Assembly: GCF_963675305.1 (NCBI RefSeq)
Contig: NZ_OY776147.1
Location: forward strand, 2,356,001 to 2,420,000
Direction of reading: 5' to 3'
DNA from: an uncultured Hyphomonas sp.
Lineage (GTDB): Bacteria > Pseudomonadota > Alphaproteobacteria > Caulobacterales > Hyphomonadaceae
DNA length: 64,000 nt
The position numbers were made by a program, and so were the translations under genes. Positions 40,058 to 49,081 of the stretch are shown piece after piece (positions within the stretch are counted from its first letter, which is position 1; the number at the start of each line of letters is the position of its first letter). The notes beneath the pieces are model-generated. The model was not told the DNA's origin and made no database searches. It worked only from the letters and a program-made list of their open reading frames with translations.

Positions 40058-41686
40058 TTAGCCCACCTTCGCCCAGGCGTCCGGGCTGTCGCCCAGCATC
40101 AGAATGTCTGCCAGCGTGGCGACCAGCGCGCGGGGGCGGATCGGCTTTTCGATCATCGCAATGAATCCAGCCGTCCGGCAGGCGGCACGCCGGCGGTCGG
40201 TCAGATCTGCCGTCACAGCCAGGACCGGCGTTTCCCGGTTCGGCCCGGCATCTGTGCGCAGGGTACGGAGGATCATGTCCCCGCTTTCGTCCGGCAGATG
40301 AATATCGGTGAGGATCGCCTGGTAAGGCACATCGAACAGATGCTCACGGGCAATGGAGGCGTTTGATGCATGATCCACTTCCCAGCCTGCTGCACGCAGG
40401 GCTTCGGTGATTACAAGCGCGCTGGCGGCATGGTCTTCAATGACCAGAATGCGGCCCAGTTCGAACTTGCCCATTTGCGGCCGGACAGACTTTTCCTTCG
40501 CGGCAGTGCTGACCAGGCGCGGGCCAGCCTTGCGCACCGGCAGATCGACCGTGAAGATGCTGCCCCCGTCAGGATTGTCGGCAAGAACAATCTCGCCGCC
40601 CATGGCCTTCACCAGAGACTTGGCAATCGCAAGGCCAAGGCCGGAGCCGCCATGCGTGTGAACGGTGCTGGCGCTGGCTTGCTCGAACGCTTCGAACAGG
40701 CGCGCCTTGTCCTCCTCGGAGATACCGCAGCCGGTATCCGACACGCTCATCCGCAGGCGCAGGGAGGACTCGTCCCGCCAGGTGGCGAGCGAGACATCGA
40801 TATGGCCCTGTTCGGTGAACTTCAGGGCATTGCTGAGCAGATTGAACAGGACCTGCCGCAGGCGCAGGGCGTCTGCCTCAATGCGCGGTGTGCCTTCCTC
40901 GACATGGATACGCAGGGCAACCCGTTTGCCATCCGTGCGTGGCTGCCAGACATCGCGCGCCTCGGCGGCGAACTCATCGAGATCGAACGGCGTGGCATGC
41001 AGCGGCATCTTCCCCGCCTCGAGGCGGGACAGGTCCAGCAGGTCGTTGAGAAGACGCTCCAGATGATGGCCGCTGTCGGAAATGGTCCGCGCGAGACGCT
41101 TCGGCTCCCCGCCGGAGACGCTGTCCTGCAACAGGTCAGCGACTCCCAGAATGCCGGTCAGCGGTGTGCGGATTTCGTGACCGAGGAAAGCGAGGAAATC
41201 CGCCTTTTCCCGGGCGACAGATGTCAGCCTCTCCTTGGCGGCCTCCATGCGGCGGGCGGCCTGGCCAAGCGTGCGGGCACGGGCGGCATTCTCCTTCGCA
41301 ATGGCAACGGTGAGGTCAGCGGGGCTGACCAGGCCGCAATAAACGCCGTCTTTCGTGACGATGAGCCCCTCAGAGAGTGCGGACGGGCAATGGATCGCCG
41401 CGTTGTTCGCAGCAAGGCCGACCGGCGTGGCCGCTTCGACAATCTGCGGGTCTGCGGAGCCAAGAATCGACACAGGCTGCGAAGCCCAGATCGTCCGGGC
41501 CTCCGGACCAGCCATTGCTTCGGTGACGGCCGCGCGCGTCACAAGGGTCAGCGCGCCATCCTCTGCGCGCAAGGGCACGGCAAACAGGGATGTATCGGAC
41601 AGGAAAAGGCTGAGCGCAGCCGCGCAGTTGGTGTCCGCCGCAACCGGCGAAATCGGCAAGGAAATGTCTTCGACACGCGCGAGCAT
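40058..41686 (-). CDS. hybrid sensor histidine kinase with CBS-like N-terminus and C-terminal receiver
   Basis: 542 residues. The N-terminus (about 1-130) has two CBS-like halves (LFAVPLRAEDGALTLVTRAAVTEAM and EGLIVTKDGVYCGLVSPADL, parts shown), no membrane span. A short coiled coil leads to the H-box with His170 (FLGHEIRTPL), then an HATPase_c domain with N box (LFNLLSNALKF) and G boxes (SDTGCGISEED, HGGSGLGLAIAK). The receiver holds the phospho-acceptor Asp461 in ILTDIHLPDESG and the conserved Lys in IEKPIRPR. A cytoplasmic kinase sensing a small ligand is implied. Its promoter region has a CtrA-like site at 41759-41773. No response regulator or HPt partner is adjacent. Confidence 0.92.
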   Translation of the reverse strand: MLARVEDISLPISPVAADTNCAAALSLFLSDTSLFAVPLRAEDGALTLVTRAAVTEAMAGPEARTIWASQPVSILGSADPQIVEAATPVGLAANNAAIHCPSALSEGLIVTKDGVYCGLVSPADLTVAIAKENAARARTLGQAARRMEAAKERLTSVAREKADFLAFLGHEIRTPLTGILGVADLLQDSVSGGEPKRLARTISDSGHHLERLLNDLLDLSRLEAGKMPLHATPFDLDEFAAEARDVWQPRTDGKRVALRIHVEEGTPRIEADALRLRQVLFNLLSNALKFTEQGHIDVSLATWRDESSLRLRMSVSDTGCGISEEDKARLFEAFEQASASTVHTHGGSGLGLAIAKSLVKAMGGEIVLADNPDGGSIFTVDLPVRKAGPRLVSTAAKEKSVRPQMGKFELGRILVIEDHAASALVITEALRAAGWEVDHASNASIAREHLFDVPYQAILTDIHLPDESGDMILRTLRTDAGPNRETPVLAVTADLTDRRRAACRTAGFIAMIEKPIRPRALVATLADILMLGDSPDAWAKVG

Positions 41687-41758
41687 CCGGCGGTCTCTCT
41701 CCAGTCAAACAGAAGAGAGATATTCGCCGGGAATGATTGAGAGGCCGCTAACTTTTGG

Positions 41759-41773
41759 TTACCGGCGAGTTAA
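41759..41773 (-). promoter_or_regulatory. CtrA-like box, one mismatch
   Basis: Plus strand TTAC-CGGCGAG-TTAA (41759-41773), followed by CC; only one base differs from TTAA-N7-TTAA. It lies about 75 bases upstream of the hybrid kinase start on the minus strand and inside an imperfect GGTTA/TAACC inverted repeat. Confidence 0.4.
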
Positions 41774-41793
41774 CCGTTTGATCCCGGGAGGGC

Positions 41794-42402
41794 TCAGACG
41801 ATCTCGCTGTGGTGGCTGACGATCTTGTGCACGAGGCCGTAATCGACCGCTTCCTGCGCGCTCATCCAGAAGTCACGGTCAGTGTCTTCCTTGATCTGTT
41901 CCAGCGATTTGCCGGTGGCTGCCGCGAAGATCTTGTTCAGGCGCTCGCGCATCTTGATGATTTCGCGGGCCTGGATTTCCACGTCCGTCGCCTGGCCGCC
42001 GACGCCGCCGCGCGGTTCATGGAGCAGGAAGCGGGTGTTCGGGAGGGCGTAGCGATTTTCTTTCTGCGCCGCCGAATAGATCAGCGCGCCGGCAGAGGCA
42101 CACCAGCCGGTGCCGAGGATTTTCACCGGCGCCGGGACGAATTTGATCATGTCGTGGATCATGTCGCCGGATTCGACATGGCCGCCCGGCGAGGACAGGA
42201 CCAGCAGGATCGGCTTGTCATTTTCGGACGACAGGGCCAGCAGGCGCTCGCACACGCGGCGGGCCTGCAGGAAGTCGATTCCGCCGGTCAGCAGGATCGT
42301 GCGGGCCTTGAACAGCGCTTCCTCAAGGAAGGCATTCGGCTCGGAAGCCTTTTTCTCTTCATTCTCGTCGTCGAGGCGCGGCTCGCGGGCAGAATAGTCC
42401 AT
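41794..42402 (-). CDS. ClpP-like serine protease (Clp protease proteolytic subunit family)
   Basis: 202 residues. The catalytic triad is intact: Ser103 in GWCASAGALI, His128 in LLHEPRGGVGG, and Asp177 in DTDRDFW. An acidic N-terminal extension (REPRLDDENEEKKASEP) replaces the usual ClpP N-terminus. SSPGGHVESG and TGKSLEQIKEDTDRD match ClpP. GGAGACATC precedes the ATG. No clpX or trigger factor is adjacent, so this is probably a second ClpP paralogue, perhaps part of a mixed ring. Divergence in the axial N-terminus could alter chaperone contact. Confidence 0.92.
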   Translation of the reverse strand: MDYSAREPRLDDENEEKKASEPNAFLEEALFKARTILLTGGIDFLQARRVCERLLALSSENDKPILLVLSSPGGHVESGDMIHDMIKFVPAPVKILGTGWCASAGALIYSAAQKENRYALPNTRFLLHEPRGGVGGQATDVEIQAREIIKMRERLNKIFAAATGKSLEQIKEDTDRDFWMSAQEAVDYGLVHKIVSHHSEIV

Positions 42403-42495
42403 GATGTCTCCGGTTCGCGGGGATTCTTACGGAGTCATAGGTGCGGTGCCCCGGCGCCCGGGTCAAGGGCGGGGATGCGCTGTTCCACAGGGGGA

Positions 42496-44328
42496 TTATG
42501 CCGCTTCCGCGACGATCCTCGCCACATCCTCGGCGTAGCGCTGGGCTTTTTTCTCGCCGACGCCGCTGATGTCGCGCAGGGCGGTGGCGTCTGCGGGGCG
42601 TTCTCGGGCGATTTCGGCGAGGGTGCGGTCATGGAAGATGACGTAAGGCGGCACGCCGCGGGCCTTGGCGGTTTCGGTGCGCCACAGGCGCAGCGCGTCG
42701 AACAGCGCCTGGTCGCGCTCTGACAGATCGTCCTGCACGCCGGCACGGGCCACGCGGCCAGTCTTGCGGCGGCGGGCGGCGGCAGGGTCTGCCCGCAGGA
42801 AAAGTGTCCGCTCGCCCTTGAACAGCGCCCGCGCTGCATCGCCATCCGGCACCATGACGATCGGGCGCATCGCATCGCCGCCCTCGGCCAGCATGCCGTC
42901 ATAAAGCAACGCATCGAAAATCCGGTTCCAGCCCTGCTTGGGCAGTTCCGCGCCGATGCCAAAGGTGGACTGGGCGGACAGCTCCTCATCCAGCGCGTCT
43001 TTCGCCTGCCCCATCAGGTGCTGGACGAGGCGTCCGCGCCCCACGCGCTGGCCGCAGCGGAGCACGGCGGAGACGGCCATCTGCGCCCACCGGGTCGCAT
43101 CGTGGCTCTCACCGCCCTCGCCCCGGCAGATATCGCAGACGCCGCAGGTCTCGGAGGTCTCTTCCCCGAAATAGCGGCGCACCGCCAGGCGGCGGCACTC
43201 ATCACCATCGAAAAAGGCGAACAGCTGGCGGGTCTTGGTGATCTGGACGCGCTTCACCTCGTCCGGCGCATCGCTCTCATAGGTCCAGCTGAGCGAGCGG
43301 CGCATGTCTGCCGGGCCATAGAGCGCGATGCCTTCGGCGGGCTCCCCGTCGCGCCCTGCCCGGCCGACTTCCTGCCAATAGGCTTCCATCGTCTTCGGCG
43401 GATCGGCATGGATGACGAAGCGTACATCCGGTTTGTCGACGCCCATGCCAAAGGCGACCGTGGCGCACATGGTGAGGCCGTCCTCCAGCAGGAAACGCCG
43501 CTGGCGCTCGCCCCGTACGCCCGCATCGAGCCCGGCATGATAGGCGAGCGCCGGCACACCGGCTTTCTCCAGTGCCTCGGCCAGGTCTTCGGTGGCGTTG
43601 CGTGTGGCGCAGTAGACAATGCCGGAGAGGCCCGGCCGCGCCTTCACAAGAGAGACAACCCGCTGCGTGCGGTTGCCTTCTTTCGGCTCGGCGGCGAGGG
43701 CCAGGTTCGGCCGGTCAAAACTTGCGACGTGGACGGACGGCTTCGTCAGGTTCAGCTGGGCGAGAATGTCATCCCGTGTGCGGGCATCTGCCGTGGCGGT
43801 GACGGCAAGGCGCGGCACGCCGGGGAAGAGATCCTTCAGGCGGCCAAGGGCGCGATAGTCCGGCCGGAAGTCATGCCCCCACTGGCTGACACAGTGCGTC
43901 TCGTCCACCGCGATGAGGGAGATGTTCATTTTCGCCAGCCGGTCCGCGAGGCCTGTGCCGAGCGCTTCGGGTGAGACGTACAGCAGATCCATCTCACCGC
44001 GCTGGGCGGCGTCCAGCGCATCGGCGCGGGCGGTGAAATCCATGGAGCTGTCAAGCCGTTCGGCCCGCACGCCCGCCTGCTTCAGCGCGTCCACCTGATC
44101 GGCCATCAGGGCGATCAGTGGCGACACAACGAGGCCGACGCCCGGGCGCAGCAGTGCCGGGATCTGGTAGCAGAGCGACTTGCCGCCGCCGGTCGGCAGC
44201 ACGGCCAGCGCGTCCCGCCCCGCCAGCGCATCGGCGATCACATCCTCCTGCAGCCCCCGGAACGCCTCATAGCCATAAACCCGCTTCAGCAGGTCACGGG
44301 CATCGTCGAGAGTCGGGGCAGCAGGCAT
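42496..44328 (-). CDS. recQ: ATP-dependent DNA helicase RecQ
   Basis: 610 residues. Q motif region FRGLQEDVI; Walker A LPTGGGKSLCYQ; DEAH-type box DETH in VDETHCVSQWGHDFRPDY; helicase motif VI GRAGRDG. The RQC zinc domain has SETCGVCDICRG, and the C-terminal HRDC domain is present (KARGVPPYVIFHDRTLAEIA, then SGVGEKKAQRYAEDV). RecQ unwinds DNA 3' to 5' and works in recombination and fork repair. ATG 44328 is chosen; the open frame continues upstream into unrelated sequence. Divergent from a small membrane protein gene. Confidence 0.95.
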   Translation of the reverse strand: MPAAPTLDDARDLLKRVYGYEAFRGLQEDVIADALAGRDALAVLPTGGGKSLCYQIPALLRPGVGLVVSPLIALMADQVDALKQAGVRAERLDSSMDFTARADALDAAQRGEMDLLYVSPEALGTGLADRLAKMNISLIAVDETHCVSQWGHDFRPDYRALGRLKDLFPGVPRLAVTATADARTRDDILAQLNLTKPSVHVASFDRPNLALAAEPKEGNRTQRVVSLVKARPGLSGIVYCATRNATEDLAEALEKAGVPALAYHAGLDAGVRGERQRRFLLEDGLTMCATVAFGMGVDKPDVRFVIHADPPKTMEAYWQEVGRAGRDGEPAEGIALYGPADMRRSLSWTYESDAPDEVKRVQITKTRQLFAFFDGDECRRLAVRRYFGEETSETCGVCDICRGEGGESHDATRWAQMAVSAVLRCGQRVGRGRLVQHLMGQAKDALDEELSAQSTFGIGAELPKQGWNRIFDALLYDGMLAEGGDAMRPIVMVPDGDAARALFKGERTLFLRADPAAARRRKTGRVARAGVQDDLSERDQALFDALRLWRTETAKARGVPPYVIFHDRTLAEIARERPADATALRDISGVGEKKAQRYAEDVARIVAEAA

Positions 44329-44440
44329 GGCCCATCTTGTGGCGGCGCCCGTGAGTCGGGGCAAGTGGGCGGGTGCGAACCGATTTGCTCTTGCAGGTTG
44401 TGCGGCGCTCCCCATCTCTATTCTGGAGGATGAAAAAGAG

Positions 44441-44911
44441 ATGGCGGGGGACCCGCACAGACACACAAAATCCGAAGGCCTGAAAAGGCTGCTGAGGCGC
44501 CGGAACCGCCGCATGAAGACCGGCGCGAACTCAGGAGACAAGGTCTACAGCTGGGCTGAATATAGTCAGGTGAACTTCACGCCTACGGGCGACCGATCCA
44601 GCATAAGTTACGGACTCATTGCGTTTCTCTTCGCGTTTGCATTCCTGCTCATACCCGTTTTGGTCGGGGTGACCGACGCGGTTCTGGAAGGGCAAAACTT
44701 CTTTGTGCTGGTCCGTTACATTATTCGCGCGTTGTTGGACGGCTTTTTCTTTCTTGTACTCGCTGCCACTCCGGTAGCTTTGATTGGTTGGATTTACGCA
44801 TCCTTGGATGGTGATGGCGAAAACAACCGCGCCCGCCTTATTGCAGCGGCAGACAAGCTCCGCGCAGAGCAGGCCGAAACGCAGGACGAAGACGCGAATC
44901 GCGCCAGATAG
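44441..44911 (+). CDS. hypothetical membrane protein, 156 residues
   Basis: The region has a basic, soluble start (HRHTKSEGLKRLLRRRNRRMK), then two hydrophobic spans (ISYGLIAFLFAFAFLLIPVLVG, ALLDGFFFLVLAATPVALIGWIY in parts), and an acidic C-terminal helix (KLRAEQAETQDEDANRAR). Base use is less GC-rich than neighbours. The ATG at 44441 has GGAGGA ten bases upstream; longer and shorter starts are possible. No family recognised. It ends six bases before the uracil-DNA glycosylase gene, so they may be co-transcribed. Confidence 0.5.
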   Translation: MAGDPHRHTKSEGLKRLLRRRNRRMKTGANSGDKVYSWAEYSQVNFTPTGDRSSISYGLIAFLFAFAFLLIPVLVGVTDAVLEGQNFFVLVRYIIRALLDGFFFLVLAATPVALIGWIYASLDGDGENNRARLIAAADKLRAEQAETQDEDANRAR

Positions 44912-44917
44912 TCTCCC

Positions 44918-45574
44918 ATGACAAACACGCCCTACCCGCCCGAAGCGCCGAAGGATTGCGCGCTGTGTCCGCGCCTTGTGGAGTATCGCCACGCCGTCGC
45001 CGCGAAGGAGCCCGCCTGGTTCAACGGCGCGGTGCCAAGTTTTGGCGATGAGGCGGCCGAGCTGCTGGTCATCGGCCTCGCACCGGGCGTCACCGGGGCG
45101 AACCGGACGGGGCGGCCGTTTACCGGCGACTGGGCGGGCGACCTGCTCTACGCGACCATCGACAAGTTCGGATTTTCCAAAGGCACCTATGCCGCCGACC
45201 CGGGCGACGGCCTCGCCCTTACCGGCGCGATGATCACCAATGCGGTGCGCTGCGTGCCGCCGGAGAACAAACCTGTCGGCGCAGAGATCAATGCCTGCCG
45301 GCCCTTCCTGCTCTCCCGGATTGAAGCGCTGCCGAAGCTGAAAGTCATGCTCTGCCTCGGCAAGATTTCGCACGACTCCACAGTGCGGGCCCTCGGCCTG
45401 AAGCTAAAGGATCATCCGTTCGGACACGGAACAAGATATGAGGTGAGCTTCGGCGGGCGCGATTACCTGCTGGTCTCATCCTATCACTGCTCCCGCTACA
45501 ACACGAATACCGGCCGCCTGACGGCGGAGATGTTCGAGGACGTGTTTGCGATGGCGCGGGAAGCGATCGGCTAG
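44918..45574 (+). CDS. uracil-DNA glycosylase, type 5 (UdgB-like)
   Basis: 218 residues. The N-terminal CALCPRLVEYR starts the iron-sulfur cluster; further Cys are in NAVRCVPP and NACRPFL. The active-site motif GLAPGVTGANRTGRPFTGD is that of family 5 enzymes (motif 1 without the Asp of family 1), and SYHCSRYNTNTGRLT is motif 3. It removes uracil and some deaminated bases from double-stranded DNA. The gene follows a membrane protein and is convergent with smpB. The start at ATG 44918 agrees with the CxxC spacing; ribosome site is weak. Confidence 0.9.
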   Translation: MTNTPYPPEAPKDCALCPRLVEYRHAVAAKEPAWFNGAVPSFGDEAAELLVIGLAPGVTGANRTGRPFTGDWAGDLLYATIDKFGFSKGTYAADPGDGLALTGAMITNAVRCVPPENKPVGAEINACRPFLLSRIEALPKLKVMLCLGKISHDSTVRALGLKLKDHPFGHGTRYEVSFGGRDYLLVSSYHCSRYNTNTGRLTAEMFEDVFAMAREAIG

Positions 45575-45578
45575 CCCC

Positions 45579-46058
45579 TCACCCATCCTTCAGGATGCGC
45601 GCCTTCTGGCGGGCCCAGTCGCGTTTCGCTTCGACATTGCGCTTGTCGTAGTTCTTGCGGCCGGTGGCGGTGCCGATGAGGAGCTTCGCGATGCCGCGGT
45701 CGTTGAAATAGAATTTCAGCGGCACGATGGTCCGCCCGGCCCGTTCGACTTCCTGAGACAGTTTCGCCAGTTCCCGCTTTGACACGAGGAGTTTCCGCTT
45801 GCGGCGCGGTTCGTGGTTGAAGCGGTTGGCGCCCTTATAGGTCTGGATCTCGCAATTGATCAGCCACAGCTCACCCTGTTCGGGGCTGACATAGGCCTCG
45901 GCGATATTGGCCTTGCCTTCGCGCAGGGATTTCACCTCAGAGCCAGTCAGCATGATGCCGGCCTCGAGCGTATCTTCCACTTCATAGTCGCGGCGGGACC
46001 GGCGGTTCTCCGCGATCAGCCCGTCGGAGCGACCCTTGGTTTGAGACTTCTTAGACAT
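45579..46058 (-). CDS. smpB: SsrA-binding protein SmpB
   Basis: 159 residues. IAENRRSRRDYEVEDTLEAGIMLTGSEVKSLREGKANI (parts: AENRRSRRDY, LTGSEVKSLREG) and KNYDKRNVEAKRDWARQKARI, the basic C-terminal tail that enters the ribosomal A site, are typical. SmpB binds tmRNA and rescues stalled ribosomes. It is followed closely upstream by dapA on the same strand (9 bases), an arrangement seen in many alphaproteobacteria. Confidence 0.96.
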   Translation of the reverse strand: MSKKSQTKGRSDGLIAENRRSRRDYEVEDTLEAGIMLTGSEVKSLREGKANIAEAYVSPEQGELWLINCEIQTYKGANRFNHEPRRKRKLLVSKRELAKLSQEVERAGRTIVPLKFYFNDRGIAKLLIGTATGRKNYDKRNVEAKRDWARQKARILKDG

Positions 46059-46067
46059 GGGCCCTAT

Positions 46068-46949
46068 TTAGGCATGAAGCCCGGCAAGCGCCATGGCCGC
46101 ATCAATCTGCTCGCGCGCGGCGGCGTCTGGCGGGGTCAGCGGCAGGCGTACGTCCGGTTCACACAGGCCAAGACGGTGCAGCACATATTTGGCCGGTCCC
46201 GGCGAGGGAGAGCAGAACATCGCCTTGTGCAGGGCGATCAGGCGGCGCTCAATGGTCTGGGCGGTTTCGAAATCCCCGGCGGCGAACGCCTTGTGCATGG
46301 CAGCACAGGCCTCGGGCATGACGTTCGCAGTGACCGAGATGCAGCCCGCCCCGCCCATGGCGAGATGGCCAAGCGCCGAGGGGTCATCTCCGGACAACTG
46401 TACGAACTGTTCCCCTTCGCCGATCAGGGCCGCATGCTGGGACACGCGATCCATGTCGCCGGTCGCGTCCTTGATGCCAACGACGTTCGGCAAGCGCGCG
46501 AGCTGGGCAACGGTAGACGGCTGCAAGTCCACTATAGTCCGGCCTGGCACATTATAGAGCACCACAGGCATGGCGACGGCGTCGTTGATCGCCTTGAAGT
46601 GGGCGTACAGTCCGTCCTGATTGGGGTTGTTGTAGTAAGGGCAGACGACGAGCGCGGCGTCAGCGCCAGCGACCTTGGCATGGCCGACAAAGTCAATCGC
46701 CTCATCCGTGGAGTTCGATCCGGCACCTGCAATGACGGGCACGCGGCCTGCAGCAACCTCTACACAAAGCGAGACAACCTGCTTGTGCTCTTCGGTGCTG
46801 AGCGTCGAGGTTTCGCCCGTCGTGCCCACAGGCACCAGCGCAGCAGAGCCCCCGGCAATCTGGCGCTCGACCAGCTCGGCAAACGCCTTCTTGTCCACGG
46901 CCCCGTTCTTGAATGGAGTGACCAGCGCTGGGATTGAGCCATGAAACAT
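46068..46949 (-). CDS. dapA: 4-hydroxy-tetrahydrodipicolinate synthase
   Basis: 293 residues. The conserved start MFHGSIPALVTPF, the GTTGE motif in VPVGTTGETSTLS, the catalytic Tyr in YYNNPNQDGLY and the Schiff-base Lys in VVGIKDATGD are all present. It condenses pyruvate with aspartate semialdehyde for lysine and peptidoglycan diaminopimelate. ATG 46949 matches the family start; the open frame runs 14 codons further to 46991. Forms an operon with smpB and is divergent from the lytic transglycosylase, which uses peptidoglycan. Confidence 0.95.
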   Translation of the reverse strand: MFHGSIPALVTPFKNGAVDKKAFAELVERQIAGGSAALVPVGTTGETSTLSTEEHKQVVSLCVEVAAGRVPVIAGAGSNSTDEAIDFVGHAKVAGADAALVVCPYYNNPNQDGLYAHFKAINDAVAMPVVLYNVPGRTIVDLQPSTVAQLARLPNVVGIKDATGDMDRVSQHAALIGEGEQFVQLSGDDPSALGHLAMGGAGCISVTANVMPEACAAMHKAFAAGDFETAQTIERRLIALHKAMFCSPSPGPAKYVLHRLGLCEPDVRLPLTPPDAAAREQIDAAMALAGLHA

Positions 46950-47053
46950 CGTATTCTTGCCGCGATTCAGGTGTTGTTTGGAATGATCCATATATGAATT
47001 GCCTCTGCCTTCCCACGCTTTGGCTCAGAAATAAACACCCGGTGACAACTCAC

Positions 47054-49075
47054 ATGATCCGACCCTTCGCGCTCTCCCTCTTTGCCGCCGTTGCCGCTTC
47101 AGGCGCTGCCGCTTCCGGTTTGCCGGAGTCGCCCAGCCTGAAACCCGACCGGCCCTATGTGTCGACGGCGACAGATTCCCGGAACGCCGAGATTCTCCAC
47201 AAGGCGCTGGAGGCGGCTGACCGGTACAATTGGAGCGAAGTTGCCCGCTATCAGGCCCAGGCCACAGACCCGGCGGTGCGGGACCTCATCATGTGGAAAC
47301 GCGCCAGCGAGGGCGTGCCGGGCATGGGATTCGATGAGGTCAACGCCGCCCTGACCCGCCTGCATGACTGGCCGAAAGCCAGCAATATGCGCGCCCGGGC
47401 CGAGGAGATCATCGAATTGTCGACCCTCTCGGCAACGCAGCGGATCGAATGGCTGAAAGCCTCCGGGCCGCGCACCGGTGAAGGCAAAGTGGCCCTGGCC
47501 AATGCCCTCCGCGAAGTGGGCATGATGGACGAAGCGGTCGAGACTGTCCGCGATGCCTGGCACAACAATTCCATGGACCGCGCACTGGAACGCCAGGTCC
47601 TGGCCCGTTTCGGCAGCAAGCTGACACAGGCCGATCATCAGGCCCGCGTCGAGTTCCTGCTCTGGACCAACCAGCGCACGGCGGCCTCGCGCCTGAAATC
47701 GCTCCTGTCCTCTGATTATCGCAAACTGGTGGATGCCCGCATTGCTCTGGCCAGCCGGGGCCGCAATGTCGATGCACTGGTCAATGCCGTACCGGCGAGC
47801 CTGAAAGACAATCCGGGCCTGTTGTACGACCGCGCCCGCTGGCGCCGGACGCATGGCAATCAGGAAGGCGCCATTCCCCTGCTCACGCAGATCAATGGCA
47901 AGGACGTGCCTGCCGCCGGCCGGTCCAAACTCTGGAAAGAGCGCTCCATTGCCATGCGCACCGACCTGAAAGATGGCAACTGGAACCGCGCCTATCAGCT
48001 CGCCTCTCCGCACGGCCTGACATCCGGCGGCGATTTCGCTGAGGCCGAATGGGTGTCCGGCTGGATTGCCCTGCGTCTGAAAGGCGAACCGGAACGCGCG
48101 CTGCAACATTTCGAAACGATGGCCGATGGCGTGTCGACCCCGATCAGCCTGTCACGCGGCGAGTACTGGACCGGCCGGGCGCAGGATGCCCTTGGCGAAG
48201 ACGCGCAGGCCCAATTGGCCTATCTCGACGCCGCCGAACACAAGTTTACCTATTATGGCCAGCTTGCCGCCGAGCGTGTGGGCGACCGGCAGGTCTATTT
48301 CGAACCGGCTGCTCCGCCTACAGAGGAAGAGAAAGCCGCCTTCGAAGCGCGCCCGATGGTCAAAGCGCTGCGCCTGCTGGGCGAGACGGGCGAAACGCAA
48401 CTCTTCCGCACCTTCGCCTACCATCTGGATGACCTTCTGGAGACCGAGGCGGACTATATCCAGCTCTCGAACCTCGCCAGCGAATATCATGTGCCGGACA
48501 TCGGCGTGCGCGGCGCCAAGGCGGGTCTCGCCAAAGGCATTGTCGCCACCGATGCGGCCTATCCGGTTGTGACCTACCCGCTTCTGAAAGAGCCGCAGGT
48601 GGAGCGCTCGCTGATGCTGGCGCTGTCGCGCCAGGAAAGCGAGATGAACCCCAGTGCGATCTCCTATGTCGGCGCGCGGGGCCTGATGCAGTTCATGCCG
48701 TCCACCGCGTCCCGCGAGGCACGGATGAGCGGATTGCCCTATCGCCAATCCTGGCTGACGGATGATCCCGGCTACAACATGACGCTTGGCGGCCAGCACC
48801 TCGATTACCTGCTGAACCGGTTCAATGGCAGCTACATCATGACGGCGGCGGCCTACAATGCCGGCCCGACGCGCCCCTCGCAGTGGATCGCCGACTATGG
48901 CGATCCGCGCACCGGACAGGTCGACCCGATCGACTGGGTGGAGTTCATCCCGTTCAGTGAGACGCGCAACTATGTCCAGCGCATCCTGGAGAACACGCAG
49001 GTCTACCGCTCACGCCTCTCAGGCAAGCCGGAAGAGATCAGGATCCAGGAAGACCTGGAGCGCGGGAAGGAATAA
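47054..49075 (+). CDS. soluble lytic murein transglycosylase (Slt70-like)
   Basis: 673 residues. A signal peptide (IRPFALSLFAAVAASGAAASG) is followed by a long alpha-superhelix of short helices (residues 40-500) and the C-terminal SLT domain: LSRQESEMNPSAISYVGARGLMQFMPSTA (the catalytic Glu is in QESEMNP; parts RGLMQFMPSTA), YNMTLGGQHLDYLL, and AAYNAGPTRPSQW. It cleaves glycan strands forming 1,6-anhydro muropeptides in the periplasm. Total size matches Slt70. Located opposite dapA; convergent with the ThDP enzyme gene. Confidence 0.93.
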   Translation: MIRPFALSLFAAVAASGAAASGLPESPSLKPDRPYVSTATDSRNAEILHKALEAADRYNWSEVARYQAQATDPAVRDLIMWKRASEGVPGMGFDEVNAALTRLHDWPKASNMRARAEEIIELSTLSATQRIEWLKASGPRTGEGKVALANALREVGMMDEAVETVRDAWHNNSMDRALERQVLARFGSKLTQADHQARVEFLLWTNQRTAASRLKSLLSSDYRKLVDARIALASRGRNVDALVNAVPASLKDNPGLLYDRARWRRTHGNQEGAIPLLTQINGKDVPAAGRSKLWKERSIAMRTDLKDGNWNRAYQLASPHGLTSGGDFAEAEWVSGWIALRLKGEPERALQHFETMADGVSTPISLSRGEYWTGRAQDALGEDAQAQLAYLDAAEHKFTYYGQLAAERVGDRQVYFEPAAPPTEEEKAAFEARPMVKALRLLGETGETQLFRTFAYHLDDLLETEADYIQLSNLASEYHVPDIGVRGAKAGLAKGIVATDAAYPVVTYPLLKEPQVERSLMLALSRQESEMNPSAISYVGARGLMQFMPSTASREARMSGLPYRQSWLTDDPGYNMTLGGQHLDYLLNRFNGSYIMTAAAYNAGPTRPSQWIADYGDPRTGQVDPIDWVEFIPFSETRNYVQRILENTQVYRSRLSGKPEEIRIQEDLERGKE

Positions 49076-49081
49076 ACCGCC

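Noticed and set aside
40370..41740. 456-codon plus-strand frame opposite the hybrid kinase
   Set aside because: Shadow of the kinase gene; no recognisable protein features.
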